This document shows positions 17,013 to 26,699 of a stretch of DNA of 64,000 bases, piece by piece; the first letter of the stretch is position 1, and every line of letters begins with the position of its first letter. The stretch covers positions 62,001-126,000 of the forward strand of contig JAIUNY010000003.1 in assembly GCA_020161505.1 (NCBI GenBank), given 5' to 3'. The notes under the pieces are model-generated. The model made no database searches and was not told the DNA's origin. It saw nothing but the letters and a program-made list of their open reading frames with translations. This stretch comes from Armatimonadota bacterium (GTDB lineage Bacteria > Armatimonadota > Fimbriimonadia > Fimbriimonadales > Fimbriimonadaceae). Made by a program: the position numbers and the translations under genes.

Positions 17013-18527
17013 TGAGCCCGAAAAGTGGCTCCACGGCTTACCCGCTTCGCGACGCTCAAATCGGATCACCTTGCCCGTTGCATCCGTGACCGGGAACGAG
17101 TGAACGGGGGTGTAGGTGATCTGCCAGTGCCCACTGATCTTCTCGACATCCACCTCCAAATGCCCGTAGTGCTTGCCACCCCGCACAAGCTGAGGGCCGT
17201 TCCAGAGTTCCTTTTCGTCAAAGTGTGCCACCCACTTCCTCCACGGATTGAATCGCCGTGGGTCGCGGTCATCGACCGGGGATCCTAGCCCATCTCCTGC
17301 GACTCCCGCATCAAAGAACTGGACGTCCCCGACTGCCGACCATTCAATGCTCTCGTTGTGTCCGCAGAACACCGCCGCGACTCCGTACTTCTGGAACCAT
17401 GGCGTATAGGCGCGCATGGTCAACCCGCTCTGCCCGCTGGAATCGGCGAGAGAAGTCGGCAAACTGTGCCCCCCTCCCGAATAGGGGATGTGATGGAACT
17501 GGACAAAGATCACCTGCCCGGCTTTCCGCGCCGATTCCAACTCGCGCAGACACCAATCCCATTGCCGCGATCCCGGAGCGCAATCGACGAGGTCGCTGCC
17601 CGGATACTTTGCCGCGTCGATGTTCTTGTTCGTGTCGTTGTCGGTGTTGTCCGGCAGACCGTTGCTGCTATCCAGCGTGATGACCGTGATGGGGCCAAAA
17701 TCGACCCGGTGATAGAAGTTCTGATGATCGCGCGATCCATTGCTCGGAGCATCAAAGTACGCGGAGTACTTCCGGCGTGCGTTCGCAATCGCCCAAGGCT
17801 CGTAGCCTCCGACACTCGCGCCGAAGTTCTCCCAGTTCCCAATGGCCGGGATCAGCGGGATTGACGAAATCGGGTCATCCAACTTCCCCGCCATGTGGAA
17901 GAAAAACTCATCCCAGGCTCGCTGGTAACCGCCGCCTTGAACGATATCTCCGGCAAGAAGCATGAGATCCGGCTTGCGCGTGCAAATCATTTTGAGGTTC
18001 TCAATGAACCCCTGCGTTTCGGTGACGAGGTACTTCGTCTGCCCCGCTGGTCGCCCGGTGCTTGCCGGATCCTGCGGGCCGACCGGCCAGTCGCGGAATG
18101 TGGTTCGGCCCTCGGGATCGGTTTCGGAGTCCGCGAATACCGTCAGGCGGATCGGGCGTTCTCCCTTGTGGGTTGGGGGCGTTCGGAACTCACCTCGGTG
18201 CTGCGAATCGCCCTGCCTCACCGAGTAGCGGTAAGTCGTGTTCGGCTGGAGTCCGCTCAGCTTAACCTGATGCTTGAAGTTCCGATTCTCGAACATGTCT
18301 GGGAAGGCGCCGCGCTCCTTCTCCTCCAGTTCGCTGTAGTTCAGAACCGGCATGAGCTTCGGCTCGCTCACATAGACAGTCGTTCCGCCTGGCCCGGTGA
18401 GAGTGAGTTCCCCTCTTGCGGCTTCTTCCGTGTGCCAGTTCACGATCATCGAATCGCGATGGGGGGCGAGGAGATGGGGCAGAACACGGAAGTCGCTGGG
18501 GCTGGATCCAAGCAAGAGGGCGAGCAT
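16995..18527 (-). CDS. Purple-acid-phosphatase-like metallophosphoesterase with altered metal ligands
   Basis: 510 residues: a short hydrophobic N-terminus, a fibronectin-like domain (LQPNTTYRYSVRQGDS) and a calcineurin-like phosphoesterase domain. Recognisable motifs: LTVFADSETDP (motif I Asp), LMLLAGDIVQGGG (motif II), IPAIGNWENFG (motif III, where GNH is normal), VIFVQFHHIPYSG (motif IV) and VFCGHNESIEW (motif V, where GHxH is normal). The His-to-Trp and His-to-Glu changes hit metal-binding or catalytic positions. The protein may have reduced or altered activity. A TAAGCT box at 18534-18539 precedes the ATG. Confidence 0.8.
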   Translation of the reverse strand: MLALLLGSSPSDFRVLPHLLAPHRDSMIVNWHTEEAARGELTLTGPGGTTVYVSEPKLMPVLNYSELEEKERGAFPDMFENRNFKHQVKLSGLQPNTTYRYSVRQGDSQHRGEFRTPPTHKGERPIRLTVFADSETDPEGRTTFRDWPVGPQDPASTGRPAGQTKYLVTETQGFIENLKMICTRKPDLMLLAGDIVQGGGYQRAWDEFFFHMAGKLDDPISSIPLIPAIGNWENFGASVGGYEPWAIANARRKYSAYFDAPSNGSRDHQNFYHRVDFGPITVITLDSSNGLPDNTDNDTNKNIDAAKYPGSDLVDCAPGSRQWDWCLRELESARKAGQVIFVQFHHIPYSGGGHSLPTSLADSSGQSGLTMRAYTPWFQKYGVAAVFCGHNESIEWSAVGDVQFFDAGVAGDGLGSPVDDRDPRRFNPWRKWVAHFDEKELWNGPQLVRGGKHYGHLEVDVEKISGHWQITYTPVHSFPVTDATGKVIRFERREAGKPWSHFSGSDSSPR

Positions 18528-18599
18528 GCCTCTAGCTTAGAACCACTTAACCGAACCCTAACCGAGTGAATCCTGAAGGTTTCCCTGCGCTCCGCTAGA

Positions 18600-18962
18600 T
18601 TAAGAATGCTCCGCCGGGATTGCTTGGCCAATGAACAAGAGGCAGTTGGTTTCCGGAACATCAATGTGGATCTCGCGCATTCCGTAGGGCTGATCGAACG
18701 GCGCACGGTGCCGGATGCCTTGGACGTGCGGCTCGATCTGACTCCACAGTTCGTCCACCGCATCGGTCTCCATATAAACATCCATCCCGCCAATGTCCTC
18801 GCCCGCCGGGAGCAGATGAACCGAGGCTCCATCCTTGACGAGAACGGCGTAGCTTTCCGAATTCATGACCGCCTCGAATCCGAGATGATTGATGAAAAAG
18901 TCCGCTGTCGTGGGGATATCCCGGCTTGGAATCATCGGGCTCATCGAGAGGGCTTTCGGCAT
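18600..18962 (-). CDS. VOC/glyoxalase-like protein
   Basis: 120 residues with a single VOC unit: PSRDIPTTADFFINHLGFE, YAVLVKDGASVHLLPAG, GMDVYMETDAVDELWSQI and GMREIHIDVPETNCLLFIGQ. These resemble bleomycin-resistance-type proteins, although most are of unknown substrate. TAATGT lies at -13 to -8 of the ATG. Confidence 0.8.
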   Translation of the reverse strand: MPKALSMSPMIPSRDIPTTADFFINHLGFEAVMNSESYAVLVKDGASVHLLPAGEDIGGMDVYMETDAVDELWSQIEPHVQGIRHRAPFDQPYGMREIHIDVPETNCLLFIGQAIPAEHS

Positions 18963-19002
18963 GGAATCTACATTACCTCCGTCTCCTGAGCTCGGAATGT
19001 TC

Positions 19003-19341
19003 TTAGTGAAACTGCCTTACTTCCACCGAAGCGCGGCACGCCTCAGCCGCTCGCTGGCCCCAGTTTGTGGCTTCTTCGATCGTGGCCGCCTCGATCACCC
19101 AGAGACCCCCGACATGCTCGCCACAATCCAGGTACGGGCCGGGCTGAATCGCCAGGGTGCCATCCTCGCTTCGATGGATGGCGAGCGATTCCGTAATCGA
19201 CCGCAGTCCTCCGACAAAGATGCGACTTCCCGCTTCCACCATCGCGTCGTTCAGCTCATCAATCGCCCGCCCCTGTTCCGGCGTTTCGACACTGGGGTCG
19301 CAGTCGTTCGGTCGGTGGATGGTGATGAGGAATCGCGGCAT
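19003..19341 (-). CDS. YCII-related protein (DGPF domain)
   Basis: 112 residues from the ATG at 19341: RFLITIHRPND, ELNDAMVEAGSRIFVGGLR, YLDCGEHVGGLWVIEAATIE and WGQRAAEACRASVEVRQF. This is the YCII/DGPFAETKE pattern, small dimeric proteins often near sigma factors. Here the neighbour is a VOC gene. Confidence 0.75.
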   Translation of the reverse strand: MPRFLITIHRPNDCDPSVETPEQGRAIDELNDAMVEAGSRIFVGGLRSITESLAIHRSEDGTLAIQPGPYLDCGEHVGGLWVIEAATIEEATNWGQRAAEACRASVEVRQFH

Positions 19342-19533
19342 CGGAGGCAAGACTACCATTCCCGAAGAAACCAAGCTCATCAGTGGTAGCCCTCATGTGG
19401 CTCGCACTGCCTGGTTCCCAGTTGCAGTGACCAATGAGGAAGCTCCGCGATCCCCGATCTTGGAGACTCGGGTGTAACCTCTGTCTTCGGCACTTTGTGC
19501 GACCCGTGTTTCCGGTATGGACATTCAAAATAA
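19342..19533. other. Intergenic region left of attachment site A
   Basis: No gene seen. It ends with GACATTCAA (19520-19528), the weaker equivalent of the left TAGGTTCAA box found at the other attachment sites. Confidence 0.4.
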
Positions 19534-19577
19534 TGGCGGCCCCGGAGGGAATCGAAGCCCCGACGCCCTCCTTAGGA
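19534..19577 (-). repeat. Attachment site A: tRNA-Arg(CCU) 3' fragment
   Basis: On the minus strand this 44-bp segment runs from TCCTAAGGAGG (anticodon loop and 3' anticodon stem) through a T-arm to GGGGCCGCCA. In this copy T-stem position 53 is changed (GGGGC TTCGATT CCCTC), which breaks an invariant pair and indicates decay. The 5' half of a tRNA is absent. It is flanked at the standard 69-bp spacing by GACATTCAA on the left and TAGGTCGAA (19589-19597) on the right. Confidence 0.85.
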
Positions 19578-19655
19578 CTGAAGAAAAATAGGTCGAAAAA
19601 CCTCTAGTTTGAGTCTACAGTCGTCTCAGGAAGTCTCACAAAATCCAGGGGCTAA

Positions 19656-19714
19656 GAGAGACCTTTAGAGAGACCTGGCCCTCAGGTCTCTCTAATCCCT
19701 CCATTTGGTCTCTC
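19656..19714. repeat. GAGAGACC arm-type repeats right of site A
   Basis: GAGAGACC at 19656-19663 and 19668-19675, and the inverse GGTCTCTC at 19685-19692 and 19707-19714. Two direct and two inverted octamers next to a tRNA fragment look like recombinase arm-binding sites. Confidence 0.65.
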
Positions 19715-19759
19715 ACCCGTCACAGGGTCTTTGCCGATTCGCCTCACTCCGTTTATGCA

Positions 19760-22700
19760 CTAACCGCCAATGCTGGAGACTCGTTTTCCAAACAACCAAA
19801 AAAGGGCTGGGGTCACGATCTGGTCGAGGAGCGTGCTAGACACGAGACCTCCCAAGATCACCACAGCGATTGGTTGAAGGAGCTCCTTGCCGGGTTCTCC
19901 TTGCGAAAGTGCCAGTGGCAACAGCCCGAAGGCGGCGGCTAGAGCGGTCATGAGAACGGGAGAGAGCCGCTCAAGAGTGCCCCGCACGATCATGTCCTGG
20001 CTGAAAGTTTCTCCTTCCTCCTTCATCAGGTGATCATAGTGCGAGAGCATCATGATGCCGTTTCGGGTTGCGATTCCGAACAGCGTGATGAACCCAACCA
20101 TGGAAGCAACTGAGAGCACGCCGCCGGTGAGAAACACAGCGATGACACCACCCACCAAAGCGAGGGGCAAGTTGACCATCACTTGCAATGCCAAGCCCCA
20201 CGACTTCAGCGCGACATTGAGCACTAAGAAGATTCCGATGATGGTGAAGGCTCCAATCAATAGGATTCGGGCCATCGCGCTCTGCTGGCTTTGGAACTGC
20301 CCACCGTATTCAAGGTAGTAACCCCTTGGCCATTCGGTTTGTTTGGGCTTCATCTTAGCTTGAAGTTCCGTGACGACGCCATTTAAGTCGCGCCCTTCCA
20401 CATTTGCCTGAATGACGATGCGCCTCGACACATTTTCTCGGTTGATCGTGTTGGGGCCGGTTTCTCGCTTTACGGTCGCCAACTGCGATAGCGGAATCCG
20501 TTGGCCAGAAGGAGTATTGATGAGCGTTGACCCAATGACATCGAGGTTCGTTCTGGCTTCTGGAGTGAACCAGACCACCAAGTCGAACGTTTGCTGACCT
20601 TGAAGAACCTGGGAAACGGTATGTCCGCCGAGCCCGACTTCCAAATTCTCAGCAAGCTCGTAGGGCGTTACGCCATACCGTGCCGCCGCGACTCGATCAA
20701 TCTGAATGCTGATCTGCGGAACTTCAATTTGAGGTTCCTCTTGAAGATCCACGATACCGGGAACAGACTCCATCGTCGTTTCCACTTGGGCGGCGAGTCT
20801 TCTCAACTCGTGAAGATCACTTCCGAACACCTTCACCGCCAACGCGGCGCGAACGCCGGATGACAGGTGATCAAGTCGGTGCGAAATCGGTTGCCCGAAG
20901 GCGACATAAACGCCCGGAATCGCTCCAATCTTGGCCCTTAGCTCATCAGTTGCTTTGGTAAGCCCTCGTTTGGAGGGAGCAAGCCCAACATCAATTTCCG
21001 AATAGTTCACACCTTCAGCGTGTTCGTCCATTTCTGCCCGTCCGGTTCGTCGCCCGATATGGGTCACTTCGGGAACTGTGAGAGCCGTGTTCTCAATGAT
21101 CTTGCCAATCCGGTTGCTTTCATCCAGGCTCGTCCCAGGAGGCAGAATTGCGCTGAGGGCAAGGGATCCCTCATTGAACTTCGGCAAGAACTCGCGACCC
21201 AGTTTCGGAAGCATGAATACAGCCACTGCCGTCATCGCTACGGTTGCTCCGATCACAATCCAAGGGTGCTTCATGGATGCTCGAACAACCGGAGCATTCC
21301 ATCGCTTGAGCAATGTCACGAGTTTGGAGTCACCATGACTCTTGAGCTTGACTTTGCCCAAAAGCAAAGCGCAAAGTGCAGGCGTCAGGGTCAATGAAAC
21401 CAAGAGCGAAGCGATCATCGAGAAGATGAATGCAAGTCCGAGTGGTGTGAAGACTCGGCCCTCCATTCCTTCCAAAGAAAGGAGCGGAATGAAGACGAGA
21501 ACAATAATCAGCGTCGCGTAGACGATGCTGTTTCTAATCTCCGCACTCGCTGAATAGATCACTTTGAGAATCGAATCTGGCTTCTCCTGAGCCGCGTTGA
21601 TGCGAAGCCGCCTAAAGACGTTTTCAACATCAACAATGCTATCGTCTACAACCAGTCCAATTGCAATCGCTAGCCCACCAAGGGTCATCGTATTGATGCT
21701 AATCCCAAACTGGTTGAGCAGCAGCAGAGTCAGGATGAACGACACGGGTATCGAAACCAGCGAGATCACCGTTGCTCGAACGTTCATGAGGAACGCGAGG
21801 ATGACGATGAGAACGATCACTCCCGCTTCGAGAAGGGCTTTCTCAACGTTGAGAACCGAGTTCTTGATAAAGTGCTCTTGACGGAAGAGTTCCCGATTGA
21901 CTTGCACATCTCCAGGAAGGGCATCCGAAATCTCGTTCAGAGCCCTGTCGAGCTGCTTGGTGAGTTCAAGGGTGTTTGAATCCGGCTGCTTCTGCACCGA
22001 GAGGATCACGGCCGGATCGCCGTTCACACTTGCGTCGCCTCTTGGGAGCCCTTTTGCGAAGACAACGTCAGCAACCTGCCCAATGGTGACTGGAATCCCG
22101 TTCACGGCTTTTATCGGAGTGTTCTTGATGTCGTCAAGATTGCGAACCCGCCCCTGAATACGGATGACCGCCTCGCGATTCGGCTCTTGAAAAAAGCCAC
22201 CGCCGGCGTTCGTGTTGCTCTCTCTTGCTGCTTCTAGAAGTTCATCCAGCGTGATGCCAAATTGCTTGAGTCGAGCTGGATCGGTGAGAACCTGGTACTG
22301 CTTTGTGCCACCACCAATGGGAACCACCTGCGATACGCCGGGAACCGCAAGCAGGCGGGGCCGAATCACAAAGTCTGCCATCGAGCGAACTTCAATCGGA
22401 GGGGTGTTGCCCGACTTGCTAGAGACCGCCACGAGCATAATCTCGCCCATGATCGAACTGATTGGGGAAAGTGAGGCGACCGCTCCCTCAGGAAGCCGCG
22501 ATTGAGCTAGCTGGAGTTTCTCATTGACGACCTGGCGTGCTCGGTAGATATCGGTGTTCCAATCGAACTCAACAAACACGATGCTGAACCCAGCACTTGA
22601 AGCCGAACGCACGCGCTGAACGCCCGTTGCCCCGTTCATCATCGTTTCGATTGGGAAGCTCACAAGGGCCTCCGTTTCTTCCGGGGCCATGCCGTGCGCC

Positions 22701-22855
22701 TCAGTCATGATGGTCACGACGGGACGATTAAGGTCTGGCAAGACATCGACATCCATCCTGGGGATGGTCATTGCGCCAAACAAGATCAACATCGCCGTCA
22801 GCACGACGACGAGAACCCGCTGCTGCAGGCTCATCTGAATCAGTCGGTTGAGCAT
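19760..22855 (-). CDS. Heavy-metal efflux RND permease (CusA/CzcA family)
   Basis: 1031 residues from the ATG at 22855, where the upstream stop overlaps as TAATG and GGGAGG serves as ribosome-binding site. It has RND topology: TM1 (VLVVVLTAMLILFGAMTIP), two large periplasmic loops and 11 more membrane helices. TM4 reads LAIAIGLVVDDSIVDVENVF, which differs from the DFGxxxDGA of CzcA. It therefore belongs to another heavy-metal branch (HME5-like rather than the Zn/Co/Cd type). It forms a tripartite pump with the fusion protein and TolC protein encoded upstream. Probable Cu/Ag or related cation export, but the metal cannot be settled by reading. Confidence 0.88.
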   Translation of the reverse strand: MLNRLIQMSLQQRVLVVVLTAMLILFGAMTIPRMDVDVLPDLNRPVVTIMTEAHGMAPEETEALVSFPIETMMNGATGVQRVRSASSAGFSIVFVEFDWNTDIYRARQVVNEKLQLAQSRLPEGAVASLSPISSIMGEIMLVAVSSKSGNTPPIEVRSMADFVIRPRLLAVPGVSQVVPIGGGTKQYQVLTDPARLKQFGITLDELLEAARESNTNAGGGFFQEPNREAVIRIQGRVRNLDDIKNTPIKAVNGIPVTIGQVADVVFAKGLPRGDASVNGDPAVILSVQKQPDSNTLELTKQLDRALNEISDALPGDVQVNRELFRQEHFIKNSVLNVEKALLEAGVIVLIVILAFLMNVRATVISLVSIPVSFILTLLLLNQFGISINTMTLGGLAIAIGLVVDDSIVDVENVFRRLRINAAQEKPDSILKVIYSASAEIRNSIVYATLIIVLVFIPLLSLEGMEGRVFTPLGLAFIFSMIASLLVSLTLTPALCALLLGKVKLKSHGDSKLVTLLKRWNAPVVRASMKHPWIVIGATVAMTAVAVFMLPKLGREFLPKFNEGSLALSAILPPGTSLDESNRIGKIIENTALTVPEVTHIGRRTGRAEMDEHAEGVNYSEIDVGLAPSKRGLTKATDELRAKIGAIPGVYVAFGQPISHRLDHLSSGVRAALAVKVFGSDLHELRRLAAQVETTMESVPGIVDLQEEPQIEVPQISIQIDRVAAARYGVTPYELAENLEVGLGGHTVSQVLQGQQTFDLVVWFTPEARTNLDVIGSTLINTPSGQRIPLSQLATVKRETGPNTINRENVSRRIVIQANVEGRDLNGVVTELQAKMKPKQTEWPRGYYLEYGGQFQSQQSAMARILLIGAFTIIGIFLVLNVALKSWGLALQVMVNLPLALVGGVIAVFLTGGVLSVASMVGFITLFGIATRNGIMMLSHYDHLMKEEGETFSQDMIVRGTLERLSPVLMTALAAAFGLLPLALSQGEPGKELLQPIAVVILGGLVSSTLLDQIVTPALFWLFGKRVSSIGG

Positions 22856-23253
22856 TAGCGCCCTCCCAATGTCTTGCTTTGGACAAGCATCCAGTGTCCA
22901 CGACTCAAGAGCCACTGATCTCTATAGCGATGCTCCGAATGAGATGAACCTGCCATCTTGCTCCGCTCCAAGGTCCACACCGTCGCCCGGTTTCCTGAGA
23001 CGGTGAGCCTCAAGACTGAGGTGCCATAGGCCTCCGGAAGCTCCCCCCTCCACAAACGCGCAGTATAGTTCGGTCGCGACACAACCCGCCCGCTACCGGT
23101 GATCAACTCAAACTTAGGATGAAGCATCCCGGCAAGTTGCTTGACGTCATGGGCGAGATAAGCGGTATCCCATTGCTGATACCGGGAGCGAATCTGTGCC
23201 TCCGGCGTCTGGGGTCCGAATGCGATCACAAGTGCGAGAGCGAGTGGCATCAC
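22855..23253 (-). CDS. Exported NTF2/SnoaL-like protein (DUF4440 type)
   Basis: 132 residues with a signal peptide (MMPLALALVIAFG) and a cone-shaped NTF2-like domain: RYQQWDTAYLAHDVKQLAGM, HPKFELITGSGRVVSRPNYT and HRYRDQWLLSRGHWMLVQSK. It overlaps the membrane-fusion gene start-to-stop (ATGA) and the RND gene (TAATG), so it is embedded in the efflux operon. This is an unusual companion for an RND pump. Its role there is unknown. Confidence 0.75.
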   Translation of the reverse strand: MMPLALALVIAFGPQTPEAQIRSRYQQWDTAYLAHDVKQLAGMLHPKFELITGSGRVVSRPNYTARLWRGELPEAYGTSVLRLTVSGNRATVWTLERSKMAGSSHSEHRYRDQWLLSRGHWMLVQSKTLGGR

Positions 23254-25433
23254 TTCGAACCTCCCAAAGCCATCAGCTGATAGGAACCGCTCGTTGCCAC
23301 TTTGCGACCAGCAACGATGCCTTCGACGACGGTGCGGTCTCCGAACGTACCCTTGATTTGCACCAGAGTGCGGCGATAGACACCAGCCTTCTCTTCGACA
23401 AAGACCACGTCAAGGCCCTTGTCGTTCTGGACAGCTGATGAAGGAACGGTCACGGCGTTACCGCTTCCGACTCCGAGATTCACGCGCACAAACATGTTTT
23501 GCTTGAGCCGTTCGCCAGGATTGCTAATCACAATCCGAACCTGGGTGGTTCGCGTTTGAGGATCAACTTCGTTATGAACAAAAGCGACTTCGCCTTCATA
23601 GACTTCATCTGGGTAGGCATCGGCTACGACTGTCATCTGCTGGCCGATCCGAACCTTGGGGACGTCGCTTTCATAAACATCTGCGAGAACCCAGACGATG
23701 TCTGCATTAAGAAGATCGTACAGGAGTTCCCCGGTTCCAATGGTCTGCCCCACGCTGACAAAGCGATGCTCAACTTCGCCCGAAATTGGAGCCGTGATGG
23801 TGATGATGTGTCCACCACCGCCGCCGCCAAGCAGATTTATCCGATCACGGGCGAAACGTATGGAATTTTGAACTCTGGCCAAGTCAGCGCGGGCCTGAAG
23901 CAACCGACTTTCAGCCGACCTTTGGCTTGACCGCGCAAGGTCAAGCTGCGCACGGGCTTGATCCACCTCTCGTGCATTACGAAGACCCTGTTTAGCGATT
24001 CCTTCTTCACGCGAGAGGGATTCTTGCGCTAGCCTGAGTTGAGTTGTCGCATCGGTTTTTGATGCGAGAGCTTCGGCGAGCTCTGACTCGGCTCGATCAA
24101 GATCGCGCTGGGCGACTACACCCGACTGGATTCCGGAACGAAGGCGATTCACGAGCTTATCAAGTCTTGCAACTTCCGCCGTTGCTGCTTCCCATGCGGA
24201 TCGGGAAGTTGAGACTTCGGATTTTGCTCTTTCCAATGCTGGAGAAGAGAACTCACCTGCTTGCGCCATTCGAGTTTGGCGATCTAGATTTCGGGTGGCA
24301 ACCTGAACTTCCGTCTTTGCCGACGCGATCGAGGCTTCAGCGACTTTGATTCCCGCTTGGCCCTGCGACAACTCCGCGATGGCACGGCGGTAAGCAGCCT
24401 GTGCATCAGCAAGTTCAGCACTTTCGATCACCGCAAGCATTTGTCCACGGCGTACGCTGGTTCCCGGCAGGGCACCAAGCCGGATCACCCGTCCGCTCGT
24501 GCGCGAGTTAACCTTAACCAATCCATTGGGATTAGCCGAGACCTTGCCAGTGGTCTGCAAGCCCGTGGCAGAGCTGGAAACTTCAGCATTGGCGGTCTTG
24601 AGTCCGATCAAGTTCATCTGTTCTTTCGAGACGGAAACCAAATCAAGATCAGGCTTCATCTCTTCGTTCTCAATCGAGAGGACAAACTTGATGCCGTCTA
24701 CAGTCTTCGTAGCGGTCTCTTCTTGATTCGGTCCGGGATAAGCCTTGAGTTGGGGACCTGTTGCATTGGCAGCATCAGTTTCAGTGACAATGTGACGACC
24801 GTCTGGACCGTGCATATGGCCCGCTTCGTCCTCTTGCGCAAACGCCCTTGAAGGGATAAGGCTCGCGACGAGAGCGACTGCCAGGATTCCAGCTACGCCC
24901 TGAGATACGCTCTTCTTTCCCATTCGAAAGGCAACGTAGAGCGCGGCGATTGCTGCTAATGCTCCGCCGACGATGAGGAGGTAGTTTGGTCCGTGGTGGT
25001 CATCGTGCCCCGCCGCGCCGCCTTGAGCGGAGACCGCAGGCACGTAGACTGGAAATTCGACTTTAATCTTCTTTCCGTCCGGCATCGTTACGTCTTGGTC
25101 TAAGACATACTCACCCGGCTCGGTGTACGTCATGTGTGAGCCATACACTTCGTTCTCTGGTTCGTAGGCGTTCTTTTCGGTGTGGATCGTTTGGCTCGGC
25201 TTATCTTTGGGCGAGATCTTCGAGTTCACCTCGGCACCCAAGACAATCTTGCCGTCCGCCCCTTCGATTCTCATATCGTGATGGCTGAGAATGAATGAAC
25301 TGGCGCCCTTCGCGTCCTCTGCGGTGACGATGTGCCGTCCATCCGGCCCGTGCATATGCCCTTCTTCCTCAGGTTGGGCAAACGTCAAAGTTGAGACAAT
25401 AAGAAGTGGAATCAACACTGTCAGGCGTTTCAT
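23250..25433 (-). CDS. RND membrane-fusion protein with a fused N-terminal secreted module
   Basis: 727 residues, much longer than typical CusB proteins. Residues 1-20 are a signal peptide. The motif HMHGPDGRHIV occurs at residues 26-36 and again at 206-216. Residues about 90-135 look like a YtkA/FixH-type Ig domain (TEPGEYVLDQDVTMPDG). A membrane helix at 151-170 is followed by a second signal-like segment (171-200, ending SRAFAQ). From about 260 onward it is a standard fusion protein: lipoyl half-motifs (SGRVIRLGALPGTSVRRGQ), a long coiled-coil hairpin and a beta-barrel (ADVYESDVPKVRIGQ). It appears to be two secreted precursors joined. It links the RND pump to TolC in the periplasm. Confidence 0.85.
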   Translation of the reverse strand: MKRLTVLIPLLIVSTLTFAQPEEEGHMHGPDGRHIVTAEDAKGASSFILSHHDMRIEGADGKIVLGAEVNSKISPKDKPSQTIHTEKNAYEPENEVYGSHMTYTEPGEYVLDQDVTMPDGKKIKVEFPVYVPAVSAQGGAAGHDDHHGPNYLLIVGGALAAIAALYVAFRMGKKSVSQGVAGILAVALVASLIPSRAFAQEDEAGHMHGPDGRHIVTETDAANATGPQLKAYPGPNQEETATKTVDGIKFVLSIENEEMKPDLDLVSVSKEQMNLIGLKTANAEVSSSATGLQTTGKVSANPNGLVKVNSRTSGRVIRLGALPGTSVRRGQMLAVIESAELADAQAAYRRAIAELSQGQAGIKVAEASIASAKTEVQVATRNLDRQTRMAQAGEFSSPALERAKSEVSTSRSAWEAATAEVARLDKLVNRLRSGIQSGVVAQRDLDRAESELAEALASKTDATTQLRLAQESLSREEGIAKQGLRNAREVDQARAQLDLARSSQRSAESRLLQARADLARVQNSIRFARDRINLLGGGGGGHIITITAPISGEVEHRFVSVGQTIGTGELLYDLLNADIVWVLADVYESDVPKVRIGQQMTVVADAYPDEVYEGEVAFVHNEVDPQTRTTQVRIVISNPGERLKQNMFVRVNLGVGSGNAVTVPSSAVQNDKGLDVVFVEEKAGVYRRTLVQIKGTFGDRTVVEGIVAGRKVATSGSYQLMALGGSK

Positions 25434-26635
25434 CGAGGCACCTCAGTTCCGGGAAGGATTAGTTGGGCTTTCCAAAGTTCAACCTCAGCGAGTCGCAAAT
25501 TCAGCACCGCTTGGATGTGATCCTGTCGAAGTTTTGCCAAAGTTTGCTGTGCTTCGAGAACCTCCACAAGCGTGACAAGTCCCGATGCATAGCCTTCGCG
25601 CATCGCCGTAAGCATGGACTCTCCTTTCGGCAGGACATCGCCTTCATAACTTGCCGCAACTGTTTTGGCTGTTTCAAAGGCGGAGGTTGCCTCAGCAAGT
25701 TTGAGGTCCGCGAACCTTTGAGCTTCGGACACGACTGCCTGGGCTGAGACGACCTCATTCCGCGAGGCGTTCAGAGCAGCTCTACGTTGCCCCGAATCGA
25801 AGAGTGGCATCCTAAGTGACAACTGCAGTCCAACGTTGTCCCGCTTGAATGCATTGCGATCCAAACTCCAAATGTCAGTGGCAAGTCCCGCAGTGAAAGT
25901 TGGCGCAAACGCAGAGCGCGACATATCAACTAGGGCTTCAACAATGCCGACTTGCTGGGCAGCTCGCATCAAATCGAATGAGCGTGCGATCGTTCCGATC
26001 TCTTCAATCTCGGGCCAAGCCAGAGAAGTGAGGGGTATCTCTTGTCCAAGAAGGGATTGAAGGGCAAGTTTAGTCGATCTGAGACGTCCTTCGGCAATGG
26101 TGAGATGTTGAGTTGCACGCAGAACATCAACCTCCGCTCTGGTGACGTGAACTCTCGGGGCTTCCCCTATTTCGTGCTGCTTAGCTACCGCTACTTGAAG
26201 CGCCTTAGCGGATTCCAGGCTCAAACGCGCACCTTCGACCTCTCCGTTCGCCGAGTGGAGCTTTGCGACGTTAACTAAGAATTCTTGCGACACATCTTGT
26301 TGCGCCCGCATAACTTCAATTTGAGCCAGCTTAAGGTTGGCTTGTGCAAGTTTGGAAGAAGCTCTTCGGCGACCAAAGAGGTCAAACTCTTGGCTGAGCA
26401 CAGAGTTGCCATTGGTGTATCCAACACCCGGTGCAACTTCGAGAGAGGGACCTGGGTTGATTCGAGCACCCGAAAGAGATGCCCGTCTTGCATCCACAAT
26501 GGATTGCGCCGCCTTGACGAGGCTACTTCTCTCTTGGGCTAGGCGAATGAGTGCTGTGATTTCGCTCGATTGAGCGTGGGCGGTGGCAACCAGTGCCAGC
26601 GATACCATTAATGAGATGAATGATCTGCGTTTCAA
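25430..26635 (-). CDS. TolC-family outer-membrane efflux protein (CusC/CzcC-like)
   Basis: 401 residues from a TTG start (CAGGAACTG upstream). Signal peptide SLMVSLALVATAHA, then the repeated helical hairpins of the TolC family: SLSGARINPGPSLEVAPG, LSQEFDLFGRRRASSKLAQA, a long coiled coil and SGLVTLVEVLEAQQTLAKLR. It overlaps the fusion-protein gene by four bases. It forms the outer-membrane channel for the pump. Confidence 0.87.
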   Translation of the reverse strand: MKRRSFISLMVSLALVATAHAQSSEITALIRLAQERSSLVKAAQSIVDARRASLSGARINPGPSLEVAPGVGYTNGNSVLSQEFDLFGRRRASSKLAQANLKLAQIEVMRAQQDVSQEFLVNVAKLHSANGEVEGARLSLESAKALQVAVAKQHEIGEAPRVHVTRAEVDVLRATQHLTIAEGRLRSTKLALQSLLGQEIPLTSLAWPEIEEIGTIARSFDLMRAAQQVGIVEALVDMSRSAFAPTFTAGLATDIWSLDRNAFKRDNVGLQLSLRMPLFDSGQRRAALNASRNEVVSAQAVVSEAQRFADLKLAEATSAFETAKTVAASYEGDVLPKGESMLTAMREGYASGLVTLVEVLEAQQTLAKLRQDHIQAVLNLRLAEVELWKAQLILPGTEVPR

Positions 26636-26699
26636 TTTTCAGTTCCTGCTGTTCAGGGCTTAAACCGAAAGGTTCTAAGCCGGATTACGTGAGGGCGCA

